DNA of 64,000 nt from Leucothrix arctica (GTDB lineage Bacteria; Pseudomonadota; Gammaproteobacteria; Thiotrichales; Thiotrichaceae), in NCBI RefSeq assembly GCF_003172895.1, contig NZ_QGKL01000004.1:83461-147460 (forward strand), given 5' to 3'. The notes under the pieces are model-generated. The model was not told the DNA's origin. It saw nothing but the letters and a program-made list of their open reading frames with translations, and searched no databases. The translations under genes and the position numbers were made by a program. Positions within the stretch are counted from its first letter, which is position 1; each line of letters opens with the position of its first letter. Below, one piece after another: positions 48,723 to 57,494 of the stretch.

Positions 48723-49072
48723 GACAGTGTTTTCAATAAATCCGCTTTAAAGTTTTCTAAGTTAGTTGCTTGCGTCAGTAGTTGTTCTGCTTGCTTTTGC
48801 AATGCCAACTTTTTACTGTCAATGAGTGCACAAATGAGATCAAAAGGAAGCTTCTTTTCAGTCGTTTTCTTTGACACCACCTCTTTTAGCTCGGACAAAC
48901 TAAAACCAAGTGATTGAGCTTGGCGGATCATCAAGATAACCGTCACATCATGATCACTATAGAAACGGTAACTTCCCTTTCTTTCAGGAGTGGCTATTAG
49001 CCCAATAGATTCATAATGACGAATCGCCTTGCGAGTCGCGCCCGTGGACTTTGATACTTGGCCTATAAACAT
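48719..49072 (-). CDS. MerR-family regulator
   Basis: 117 residues: MerR helix-turn-helix and wing (MFIGQVSKSTGATRKAIRHYESIGLI, in two parts, then RFYSDHDVTVILMIRQAQSLGF) followed by a dimerisation coiled coil. Only one cysteine, so metal or redox sensing by a cysteine pair is unlikely. The SDR gene downstream has a matching promoter, so they form a regulator-target pair. Confidence 0.9.
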   Translation of the reverse strand: MFIGQVSKSTGATRKAIRHYESIGLIATPERKGSYRFYSDHDVTVILMIRQAQSLGFSLSELKEVVSKKTTEKKLPFDLICALIDSKKLALQKQAEQLLTQATNLENFKADLLKTLS

Positions 49073-49132
49073 AAAATTACATCATTCATATTATAAATAG
49101 AGCTTTATCTCTCTTGTTTATCTAGCGTTTTT

Positions 49133-49516
49133 TTAAAGAATTTTATTGATAATCATCACATGTAAATATGGCACACAAACGACCAGCCCAAACGAGAAAG
49201 CAGAATAAGGTACGCCAGGTGTGTGGCTTTTAAACCCATTCCCATCAATCAGCAGCACCAATGCTCCCATGATTGTTATCGCCAACCCTATATGAGCTAA
49301 ATAGATATACCAGACATTTATATCATCAACATCACCCGAAATCGTTTTTAAAATGAGATTAATCAGTGAAACCATGCTTGAAATAGACAAGACCACTAGC
49401 AAGATATTTATTGGCCCAGAAGCCCCTAACAACAGAAATAACGACAATATTAAAAGGATCATGATCGGTATCATTTCTAGGTAGAGTAATATTTTATTTA
49501 TTAGTGAAACTTTCAT
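49133..49516 (-). CDS. Four-helix membrane protein of unknown function
   Basis: 127 residues from the ATG at 49516, about four hydrophobic segments (near 8-32, 36-56, 67-90, 105-122). No recognised family. An upstream start at 49552 has no better ribosome binding site. Confidence 0.6.
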   Translation of the reverse strand: MKVSLINKILLYLEMIPIMILLILSLFLLLGASGPINILLVVLSISSMVSLINLILKTISGDVDDINVWYIYLAHIGLAITIMGALVLLIDGNGFKSHTPGVPYSAFSFGLVVCVPYLHVMIINKIL

Positions 49517-49685
49517 CGTACAACGACCTATTATTAAAAAGCACTTGCGCAAACTGCATCACCGTTCTGTAAGTCTGGATCTTAAACCAATAAACATTAT
49601 TTATCATTCGTAACTTTTTCAGTTATTCCCAGACTTAACTACTAAGCTTATACCTCATAAATTGAACGTAAGTTTCGGGGGAAGT

Positions 49686-50639
49686 ATGAAGATCAATAAC
49701 GCAATGGGCTTAGTCGAAGGCTATGAAAGAACGTGGTACTTTGCAGACTTTTGGCCCGGTGAGTACCCTGCTCAATTTTCCGTAATATCTGATGGCGTTG
49801 AATTGATGGGACGCGCTGAAATGAGACTAAGTGCAGTCAAAGATGTTCTATGCCCAGTGCCTAAACTAGCCACCTACTCCCCTTGGAATAGTCAACGAAA
49901 TGAGAGTGATGATCTGCTGTTTAGATCCGTGACGGAAGTGGCCGCCCTCAGTATTACTGGTGATGCAAAAGTACTAGCTACCCGCCAGTCAGATAGCAAA
50001 GAGATCACGCTTGAGCTAACACAAGGGGACACTTTGCATTTCCTTGTCTATCACAGTGAGGGCTATGCGCTATACCGATACAACGATGAAAACTATGTGA
50101 TCGATGGACGTGAATTTCAAAGTGAGGCACTAGATAAGGAAGATGACTCAACAACCGACTTGTGGTTACGCCTCCCCTCCGAGAACGGTGGCACTGGCTG
50201 GGTGCTATATGACGATGTTGTCGAATCAGAAGACATTATTATTTCCGACATCGAAGGTTATGGCACTGCTAACGACCTACCCGATCCCGCAAGCCTTTCT
50301 CTAGAGGGTGTTGCGTTCCATAGCGGCTCCGATGAACTGACCGAAGACTCTGAAGACATCTTAAGCGAACTTGCCAATAAGCTACAAAATGTTAGATATG
50401 TTGACTACGAAATCGCGGGGTATACCGACAGTAGCGGCAGCAGCGCTAGTAATCTGGCACTGTCACAAAAACGTGCAGAAGCGGTCTATAAATATTTAGT
50501 CGATCAGCACGGCATTGATGCTTCAATGCTTTTTCCTGCAGGTTACGGGGAAGCCAACCCTATTGCAGATAACGCAACACATCAGGGCCGAACTAAAAAT
50601 CGCCGAGTTGAACTGAATATGCAGGAAGAAGCTTGCTAG
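49686..50639 (+). CDS. OmpA-like C-terminal domain protein without signal peptide
   Basis: 317 residues from the ATG at 49686, backed by the strong ribosome binding site GGGGGAAG. The last 110 residues are an OmpA-like peptidoglycan-binding domain (FHSGSDELTEDSEDILSEL, GYTDSSGSSASNLALSQKRA, GYGEANPIADN, GRTKNRRVEL). The N-terminal 200 residues are beta-rich with SH3-like traits (VYHSEGYALYRYNDENYVI) and carry no signal peptide or transmembrane helix, which is unusual. The 3' end is duplicated in a remnant at 57246. Confidence 0.78.
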   Translation: MKINNAMGLVEGYERTWYFADFWPGEYPAQFSVISDGVELMGRAEMRLSAVKDVLCPVPKLATYSPWNSQRNESDDLLFRSVTEVAALSITGDAKVLATRQSDSKEITLELTQGDTLHFLVYHSEGYALYRYNDENYVIDGREFQSEALDKEDDSTTDLWLRLPSENGGTGWVLYDDVVESEDIIISDIEGYGTANDLPDPASLSLEGVAFHSGSDELTEDSEDILSELANKLQNVRYVDYEIAGYTDSSGSSASNLALSQKRAEAVYKYLVDQHGIDASMLFPAGYGEANPIADNATHQGRTKNRRVELNMQEEAC

Positions 50640-50655
50640 ATAAGCCTTAACCGAT

Positions 50656-50695
50656 AAAGTCTCCAATCCTTTAAACTGGGTTTGGAGACTTTTTT
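50656..50695 (+). terminator. Intrinsic terminator of the OmpA-like gene
   Basis: AAGTCTCCAA pairs with TTGGAGACTT, followed by T6, 17 bases after the stop. Confidence 0.85.
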
Positions 50696-50741
50696 GAAGC
50701 ACATAAGCACATCAACCAATGCTTCTGCTGCCCTACCTAAG

Positions 50742-52241
50742 TTATGCCTGACCTCCGCCATTACGGCGTTTTTTCCATTGTTTAATAACCATGGGTGAGA
50801 ATGTCACGAATATAGTCAGCACGAAAAATGCCAGTGACAGTGGTCGTGTAAGGAAAATCATAGGGCTACCATCCGACAATATCAGCGATTGGCGCATCGA
50901 CTCTTCCACCATTCCACCCAATATGATCGCAATCACCATCGGAGCAGAGGGATATTCAAACTTGATCATCGCATAACCGACACAACCAAAGATCAAGGCG
51001 ACAATCACCCCGTTCAAAGAATTCGAGATGGTATAGGCGCCAACTAAACACATGGTAAGAATGATTGGCAACAGAATGGATGATGGAATATTGACGATTT
51101 TATCAAACCATTTTAGCGCAAGTCGCCCCTGAAAATACATCACTATATTCGCCATAATGAAGCTAACCATGATGGTATACATAAGCCCGCCTTGGTTGAC
51201 GAAAAGCTGCGGACCAGGTGTTAAGCCATGTATTAATAACGCCCCAAGGAAGATCGCGGCAACCGTATTACCCGGTATTCCCAGCGTCAGTGTTGGAATG
51301 AGCGTCGCAGCGGTGACACCGTTATTCGCACTCTCAGCGGCAGCAATACCCTCCAAGCTACCTTTCCCGAAAAGTTCTGGTTCTTTCGATGATCTTTTTG
51401 CCTCGTCATAAGCGATAAAAGAGGCGATGCTGCCGCCAGTTCCAGGAACAACACCGATGATAATTCCAATAACGCTAGACTTTACGACCGTCCAATAGTG
51501 CGGAACGATCTCTTTCCAACGAATAGTTTTCGTCTGTGAGTCACTTTTGGAATGCTGAGCCATCACGGCACGCTTTCCAATTTGATTAAAGATTTCGGCG
51601 ATAGCAAATATCCCGATGAATACCTCAATCATGCCAACACCGCCATAGAGGTAGAATGTATTAAAGGAAAAACGGGGTACTCCCATGATTGGATCGACAC
51701 CAACCGATGCGATGAGCAAGCCGAACAAGGCCGATATCAGCCCCTTTGACAGAGATACTCCGCTCACCCTAGCAATGATCGTCAAACCAAAAAAGGTCAG
51801 CGCAAAACGCTCTGGAGGACCAAATGCCAACGCTGTTTTAGCAAGCATTGGAGCAAAGAAAATAAGCGCAACCGCGCTTATCAAACCACCTATAACGGAA
51901 GCGTGTAAGCCAACACTAAGCGCCTCAAGTGAGCGTCCCTTTTGTGTCAATGGATACCCGTCCCAAGCGGTAGCAGCCGAAGACGGAGTGCCCGGTGTAT
52001 TAATCAAAATTGCCGAGATCGAGCCTGCGTAAGTCCCTGAGCAGTAAACCCCCGTTAAGAGAATAATCCCTGACTCAGGTGAAAGATCAAACGTAAATGG
52101 TAAAACCAATGTAACGGCAAGGGTGACGGTCAACCCAGGTAAGGCCCCAAAGACCATACCAATTGCCGTTCCCACAATAATCAAGACGATATTCTCCCAC
52201 AAGAATACGACGCTTATTGCATATAAGAAATTTTCAAACAT
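50742..52241 (-). CDS. tctA: TctA, tripartite tricarboxylate transporter large subunit
   Basis: 499-residue 12-helix membrane subunit: GALPGLTVTLAVTLVLPFTF near the start and the repeat copy GVVPGTGGSIASFIAYD, INTPGTPSSAATAWDGYP. With TctB and TctC it imports di/tricarboxylates driven by an ion gradient (family knowledge). Third gene of the tctCBA order on the minus strand. Confidence 0.95.
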   Translation of the reverse strand: MFENFLYAISVVFLWENIVLIIVGTAIGMVFGALPGLTVTLAVTLVLPFTFDLSPESGIILLTGVYCSGTYAGSISAILINTPGTPSSAATAWDGYPLTQKGRSLEALSVGLHASVIGGLISAVALIFFAPMLAKTALAFGPPERFALTFFGLTIIARVSGVSLSKGLISALFGLLIASVGVDPIMGVPRFSFNTFYLYGGVGMIEVFIGIFAIAEIFNQIGKRAVMAQHSKSDSQTKTIRWKEIVPHYWTVVKSSVIGIIIGVVPGTGGSIASFIAYDEAKRSSKEPELFGKGSLEGIAAAESANNGVTAATLIPTLTLGIPGNTVAAIFLGALLIHGLTPGPQLFVNQGGLMYTIMVSFIMANIVMYFQGRLALKWFDKIVNIPSSILLPIILTMCLVGAYTISNSLNGVIVALIFGCVGYAMIKFEYPSAPMVIAIILGGMVEESMRQSLILSDGSPMIFLTRPLSLAFFVLTIFVTFSPMVIKQWKKRRNGGGQA

Positions 52242-52255
52242 TATCTACCCCTTGG

Positions 52256-52750
52256 CTACCCAAAAACACTTCCGCTTGGCAAGTACACTTTCAAAACAGC
52301 TGCCAATAGGTAATTAATCGGAAAGCTCAACGCCAGCGCAACAATGGCAATTTGCCACCAGCGGCATTTTCCGATAATTATCATGATCGTCGTGACTAGC
52401 ATAATCGTTGTAATATTGAATCCGAGGTAAGGCACAATAACGATCCACAATGCGATTGCGACAAACGCAAGAAACACCCGCCCATAGCTGGTTATTTCGT
52501 TCGGCTCGTCGTTTGATTTGACCGTCTCGACTTTCCTGTTAGCGAATATGTTAGAAACGATTGTGTAAAGACTCAAGAGGATGATCGCCGATGCAATCAA
52601 ATATGGCATCGTACGTGAGTTAACGCCGCTCAGGTCGGTACTCTCGGAGATACCAATCTGCGAAGGGATACTCAGAAAGAAAAACAAACCGATCAACAAG
52701 GTCGTGATAGATGAAACATTACCTCTTAGAAAAACGCCAGAACTCGTCAT
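52256..52750 (-). CDS. tctB: TctB, small membrane subunit
   Basis: 164 residues, four hydrophobic helices, typical of the TctB family. GGAGGC ribosome binding site; 14 bases before the tctA start. Confidence 0.88.
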   Translation of the reverse strand: MTSSGVFLRGNVSSITTLLIGLFFFLSIPSQIGISESTDLSGVNSRTMPYLIASAIILLSLYTIVSNIFANRKVETVKSNDEPNEITSYGRVFLAFVAIALWIVIVPYLGFNITTIMLVTTIMIIIGKCRWWQIAIVALALSFPINYLLAAVLKVYLPSGSVFG

Positions 52751-52831
52751 ATAGCTGCCTCCATGGTTTATGGAATATGTAACGTACTTAAAACATGCAG
52801 CACGGGTAGTCGATGCCCGCGCTGCAGCGTG

Positions 52832-53824
52832 TTACTTCTTCTTAATCACCTCGCCAAAGAACGCTGAGTCAGCCTTGACCTTAGCCATAATGTCTTTAGC
52901 ATTTCGCACTAAACTTTCCTGTTTTCGAGTAACCGTGAAAGCCTTAAATTCATCACTACTTGCTGCCTTCATAAAGGCCTCTTCCAAGATAGCGACAACC
53001 TCATCTGGCGTGTCTTTCGGAGCAAGTAAATACCACTCAACCGTTGCAACGATGTCTACCCCTTTTTCCTTGAATGTCGGAACGCCTGGAAAAGCATCTA
53101 GTTGTTCCGCTGAAGACAATGCCAGAACCCTTATTTCTCCGGCCTCGACGCTCGCCATCATAGATCCCGGCGTACCGCCAATCAGGTCGACATGCCCACC
53201 ACGCAATGCTGCTATTGCCTTCGATCCACCCTGAAATGGGATGTCACGGAACTTGATACCCGTTTCAAGGAATAGCGACTTCAAAAGTGTATGGTGAACG
53301 CCACCTACCCCTGAATGACCGCGATCGATAATCGTATCTGTACCCTTTTCGGCAAGGAAATCATCCAGCGTTTTCCATGGCGAGTCAGTCCGTACCGCAA
53401 TACTGCTGGGCGCATAACTCACCCCTACAATCCCTCGAAAATTGTCTACCGTATAAGGGACTTTCAGAGAGTGAGGTGCTGTCACCAATGCATCAGAAGC
53501 GCCAAAATATAAGGTGTACCCATCAGGCTTAGCTGCCGCTGCTGCGGTAGTACCAACAGTACCACCAGCTCCAGAGCGATTGACTACCGCAATCGGTTGA
53601 CTGAAGTACTTCTCTGCTTCATTTGCTAGGAAACGACCCGTGGTATCTGTTCCGCCACCTGCGCCGTAGGGCACTATAATCGTGATAGGTTTACTTGGGA
53701 AATCTGCAGCCTGTGCGCTTACTGCACTGACGGCAGTAATAGTGACAGCAACGGCAATCGACGCTAACAATTTTACGGAAGGTAGACCAGACGTAACTGT
53801 GCTTCCTAAAATTTTCTTAAACAT
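52832..53824 (-). CDS. tctC: TctC, periplasmic substrate-binding protein
   Basis: 330 residues with a signal peptide (about 1-39) then FPSKPITIIVPYGAGGGTDTTGR and GGTVGTTAAAAAKPDGYTL, the Bug/TctC family fold. It captures the carboxylate and delivers it to TctAB. The large ligand range of the family prevents naming the substrate; the nearby BKACE/aminotransferase/GhrA genes suggest a carboxylate or amino acid derivative, but this is inference. GGAGG precedes the start. Confidence 0.93.
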   Translation of the reverse strand: MFKKILGSTVTSGLPSVKLLASIAVAVTITAVSAVSAQAADFPSKPITIIVPYGAGGGTDTTGRFLANEAEKYFSQPIAVVNRSGAGGTVGTTAAAAAKPDGYTLYFGASDALVTAPHSLKVPYTVDNFRGIVGVSYAPSSIAVRTDSPWKTLDDFLAEKGTDTIIDRGHSGVGGVHHTLLKSLFLETGIKFRDIPFQGGSKAIAALRGGHVDLIGGTPGSMMASVEAGEIRVLALSSAEQLDAFPGVPTFKEKGVDIVATVEWYLLAPKDTPDEVVAILEEAFMKAASSDEFKAFTVTRKQESLVRNAKDIMAKVKADSAFFGEVIKKK

Positions 53825-54201
53825 ACTATCCTCCTCACGGATATTGGAACATTTTCAGCTCTGGTAGCATTGCTCAAAGAAAACCCACGCAACCCTGCAA
53901 TACAACTCCATTACACGCCCACCAACTTGCTGTCAGCGATACGGCATGCAGAGCCAATTATTGAGTTTAAAAGCAGTTGATCGACACCGAATGACCATCT
54001 TTTGATAAGCACTACACTTTACTGAAGCACACACCTAGACCGTCTGATAATTATCATTGCTTGGCTTTATTTACCACCATGAATTTATAATAACCACACT
54101 AAAGAATATTTATCAACAAGTATATTAGATATAACACTGTCAACAAATAATTATAATTAAGACATAAATGATGTAATGACATCTCTGTGTTCAAGCAGGG
54201 C
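53825..54201. other. Intergenic region (377 bases)
   Basis: Increasingly AT-rich stretch between tctC and the membrane gene at 54202. It should include the tctC promoter. I see no ORF with a ribosome binding site, no long repeat and no RNA motif. Confidence 0.5.
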
Positions 54202-54618
54202 TCATGTTTTTACGCGAAGCTTACCCAGTAAAAAACCACCCAAAAAACTAAGAAGAACAAACACTGGCAACACGTGTTTTTGCCCTAATATGAGTCCAAT
54301 TATAATTTCTAGTGTAGTCCAAGTTCCACCAAAGTCTGCTAAGTAACCCGACCACAGTAGCGACCATGCGCTATATACCCCTGCAACAAAAAATATAATC
54401 CAGCCACCGATAATCACAATAAAAGGCTTCTTTGTTAGGGCTAGCAACACCCTGCAACACAGTATGGAAACAACTGCAGATAACACTGTTGAAAATATTA
54501 CTAAGCTAAAAAAGCTACTTGCCCCGTATGCGTAAATTTCTCCACTATATAAGCCATAAAAACAACCCTCAGAAAATACGATGATAAAACTTAATAATGT
54601 AACAACAGCCCAGTTCAA
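54202..54618 (-). CDS. Small membrane protein of unknown function
   Basis: 138 residues starting with TTG (GGAG six bases upstream); about four hydrophobic helices. No recognised family. 36 bases downstream of the next gene, so cotranscription is likely. Confidence 0.55.
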   Translation of the reverse strand: MNWAVVTLLSFIIVFSEGCFYGLYSGEIYAYGASSFFSLVIFSTVLSAVVSILCCRVLLALTKKPFIVIIGGWIIFFVAGVYSAWSLLWSGYLADFGGTWTTLEIIIGLILGQKHVLPVFVLLSFLGGFLLGKLRVKT

Positions 54619-54654
54619 AAATAACTCCGTTCAATTTGTTAAACATTTCTCTAT

Positions 54655-55167
54655 CTAAGCTAAGTCGCTGACATGATTGATGTAGATTGCGGCGTCCCTT
54701 ACGTCGAAAATAAAGGAAAAAGTAATGACACCCGTCATTACTCCTGACCAAATTCGGAAGACCATAGGCTCTTGCTGATTGAGAAAAGGTAGATTTATTA
54801 GCAATAATATCAACGCAGGCGTCCAGCAGATGATGTGCATGATTGCGATAGAGCCTCCAAGGAAAGGTAATCCAAGTAGGACGAAAGTATAATGACCCGT
54901 TGCCATAGAAGCGATAAGACCGCCAATAGCCCATCGTGCCAACGCGTGCTTCCATACAAAGAAAATACCCACCGCAAACGTTGATAGCATGAAACCAACC
55001 CAAATCTGTACCCAACTTGGGGAGCTCTTGAAGCCATCTGCATCAAAAACATCAAGTGCAGTATGGCCAGGAGCGTAGATGTTTTCTGCACCAAGTGCAG
55101 TGCTACAGCAGATCACTGCGACAAATAGCACCATACAGTACTTGGCATATTTCAAATGACTCCTCAT
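54655..55167 (-). CDS. Membrane protein with signal peptide
   Basis: 170 residues from the ATG at 55167 (AGAGAG upstream). Signal peptide to about residue 27 (ALG-A), then four or more hydrophobic helices (WVGFMLSTFAVGIFFVW, LIASMATGHYTFVLLGL, WTPALILLLINLPFL, FRIWSGVMTGVITFSFIFDV). Resembles uncharacterised membrane proteins; no function assigned. Confidence 0.6.
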   Translation of the reverse strand: MRSHLKYAKYCMVLFVAVICCSTALGAENIYAPGHTALDVFDADGFKSSPSWVQIWVGFMLSTFAVGIFFVWKHALARWAIGGLIASMATGHYTFVLLGLPFLGGSIAIMHIICWTPALILLLINLPFLNQQEPMVFRIWSGVMTGVITFSFIFDVRDAAIYINHVSDLA

Positions 55168-55334
55168 CAAACTCTCTTCTACCTGTTTAGTTACATAAAT
55201 AACGTGCGTTATATTTTTTTAGATCAGAAAAATTCTCCAACTGCTTCAAATACACCATCGACTAACGCAACTAACTTTGGCTACCCAAAATCTGGTGTTT
55301 TCAAAGCTACTGATGTTACTCATGAAAGTAGACA

Positions 55335-55435
55335 CTAAGTCGGTTTTTCTTCGCGGGAAAGTGCATTAATGTATTTTGCAAACCGCCGCTGTCTGGTTTC
55401 GGCTTTCTTGGCACTTATCAAGTTACGCTTGGAAT
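55335..55435 (-). pseudogene. Remnant of a YdeI/OmpD-associated family gene
   Basis: Minus-strand reading of about 32 residues, LISAKKAETRQRRFAKYINA then a stop, matches the C-terminal signature of YdeI/OmpD-associated proteins (AKKPETRQRRI). Nothing upstream aligns, and frames shift. Only the tail remains. Confidence 0.4.
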
Positions 55436-55668
55436 GCCTGCCTGTTTCTTGAATATTTTAATCCAACGAACCTTAAAAGAGCGAAGAGATGCGTGGTTAA
55501 CTCAGTCTTAAAGCAAAAATTAGAATCGTTACACCGCTGCGTGATGCGAATCAAAAGTAAACACACCAAAGATCAGCTCTAGACCATTATCAAGGCGTAT
55601 TTGCTGTGGGTCATCCATACTTACCAACTGACGGTTACGGTTCTGTGATATTCCTTTTTTCCAATAAA

Positions 55669-55692
55669 TAAGCTCGAACAATGTCGAGCTTA
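55669..55692 (-). terminator. Terminator-like hairpin after prs
   Basis: TAAGCTCGA / TCGAGCTTA, 9-bp stem, 28 bases past the prs stop; modest T content follows on the minus strand. Confidence 0.5.
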
Positions 55693-55720
55693 TAATTTTG
55701 CATTAAGTGTTACTTATTTC

Positions 55721-56926
55721 TTATTTCTTATTCAAATCTAGCAATTCTTCGCTGTTCCAAATTTTACGCTTGAAACGTGGATTTTTAGAAGACATATCAA
55801 TTTTGTAAGGATTTTTTTCTGTGTGTAGAGGCAAATCAAGAATACTTGCTAGCTTTTGTCCAAGCCACTTTTCAACTTTCAGGACAACAAGTTTTTTACG
55901 TAAACGCCCCTGTTCATCACGGTTCAAAATCGTTGGTAACGTGTTTAGCGTCAAAATCTCACCGATAGCAGGATGAGCCATACGCTCACGACCTTCATCA
56001 CTTGCATAAAAATGCGAAACGGCAAACACCATACGCTCAGGTTTTATTTGCTGTAAGAATTTACAAGATTTGACGACAGTTCCGCCAGTACGCACCATGT
56101 CGTCGAACAAGACAATACTGCAACCATCAAGCCCTTCAAATGTATCCTCACTTTCACTATGCAGTGTGATATCCACTTTGCGTTCGTTGGTACGCTCTTT
56201 ATCCAGCATGATAAATTTAGCTTTAGACAAACCTAGCGTGTTGTACATCTCTTTTACAAAGTCACGTGCGCCTTTATCCGGTGCACATAACACAAGGCCT
56301 TCACCTTCTGGTCCGTAGTTCAAAATATCGCTATTCAATAAGTAATGCGCATAAATTTGATAAGGGATCAAATTATGGAAGTCACCTTCAAATATGTCTG
56401 AGAAAATCCGTTGCACAGAATAAGAGTGATTATGAATAGTTAATACGGTATCAACACCAGCAAGCTTCAATAACTCTGCATAGAGTTTTGCAGTAAATGC
56501 TTGGCCGTCAAATTTCTTAATATCTTTAATATCACGCTCGAAGTGAGTCTCGCCGAGATCTTCATGTGGGCCACGATCCTGTGCACTGTAGAACAAATCA
56601 GGCTCAACCAATACAACACGCGTCGCACCATTTTCTTTCGCTGTTCTTGCAATAAGCAAATTAGACATTGCAAGTTCTTGTCGGGTCTTAGTATGACTAC
56701 TGGTACTCACAATAATGACGGTTTTACCATCTAGCGTTTGACCGATCGACTCCATATCCAATTCATCGGAAATGAAACGAGGACAAAACTCAGTATTCAT
56801 GAACGTTTTCATGCTAATTACGTCAGCAATATCTTCCTGCTGCCCCATGGCATAGGCAATATCGATCGCAAATGGATTATCAGACGTGTTACTTACAACG
56901 ACAGTATTGCTAGCCGAAAAACTCAT
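55721..56926 (-). CDS. Divergent ribose-phosphate pyrophosphokinase-like protein
   Basis: 401-residue PRPP synthetase-family protein. The PRPP-binding loop is VLFDDMVRTGGTVVKSC, ATP-side features are EPDLFYSAQDR and CAPDKGARDF. Standard Prs is about 315 residues with DDMIDTGGT; here the loop is DDMVRTGGT and both ends are longer, with a basic C-terminal tail. It may be a second, specialised PRPP synthetase. AAGGAT precedes the ATG. Single gene. Confidence 0.8.
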   Translation of the reverse strand: MSFSASNTVVVSNTSDNPFAIDIAYAMGQQEDIADVISMKTFMNTEFCPRFISDELDMESIGQTLDGKTVIIVSTSSHTKTRQELAMSNLLIARTAKENGATRVVLVEPDLFYSAQDRGPHEDLGETHFERDIKDIKKFDGQAFTAKLYAELLKLAGVDTVLTIHNHSYSVQRIFSDIFEGDFHNLIPYQIYAHYLLNSDILNYGPEGEGLVLCAPDKGARDFVKEMYNTLGLSKAKFIMLDKERTNERKVDITLHSESEDTFEGLDGCSIVLFDDMVRTGGTVVKSCKFLQQIKPERMVFAVSHFYASDEGRERMAHPAIGEILTLNTLPTILNRDEQGRLRKKLVVLKVEKWLGQKLASILDLPLHTEKNPYKIDMSSKNPRFKRKIWNSEELLDLNKK

Positions 56927-57043
56927 GGTAAATCCTTGTATAAAGCAGTTTTTTGATAAAAAGGGGGGAAAGCTAAGAGAGTCATTTTAATGTGTAAGCG
57001 AACTAAACGATACTGTATGTGTAGACAAAAATTTTTTAATTAG

Positions 57044-57375
57044 GAAGTAGCCGCCATCAGGCATGCACTGGAAGCCTTTCCCTACTTGTCATTAGCTACA
57101 CTGTTTGGTTCTGTTGCTACAAACAAAGCTCATTACAAAAGCGATATTGACCTTGCTGTGCGAGCTAAAAAAGCGCTACGACTCAGCAAAATATAGATAT
57201 TATCGAAGCATTAGCCGCTGCAACTGGTCGCGCTGTAGACTTAATCGATCAACACAGTATTGATGCCTCAATGCTTGTTGCAGTGGGTTACGATGAAGCC
57301 AACCCTCTTGCAGATAACGCAACACCTGAGGGGCGAACTAAAAACCGTCGGGTTGAGCTAAACTTACAGGGATAA
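57044..57375 (+). pseudogene. Chimeric remnant: MNT nucleotidyltransferase joined to OmpA tail
   Basis: From 57044 the frame reads EVAAIRHALEAFPYLSLATL then the MNT motif GSVATNKAHYKSDIDLAV (GSx9-10DxD) of antitoxin-type nucleotidyltransferases, to a TAG at about 57193. The next frame continues IIEALAAATGRAVDLID (MNT-like) and runs in frame into QHSIDASMLVAVGYDEANPL, the OmpA-like C-terminus of the gene at 49686. No start codon or ribosome binding site exists for the MNT part. So it is a frameshifted MNT fragment fused to a duplicated OmpA 3' end, probably silent. Confidence 0.7.
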
Positions 57376-57494
57376 GCTTACTAATGTCATAACAGGTAGG
57401 CACTAAGTCGGCTTTGTTCTAAGGAAAATGCTGTGCCTCCTATTTGCCAATAGTAGCAATTAAAACTACAATAGCTGTAATACAGGAGTCTGAT

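Larger units (their letters stand above)
55171..55720. other. Gene-poor stretch with a decayed fragment (550 bases)
   Basis: No complete gene. It holds the YdeI-like fragment at 55335-55435, a 35-base repeat shared with 57397-57431, and the hairpin at 55669. A weak plus-strand frame at 55156-55338 lacks a start signal. Confidence 0.5.

Noticed and set aside
57240..57380. Separate small OmpA gene
   Set aside because: Only the last 45 codons exist, joined in frame to an MNT fragment; no start.
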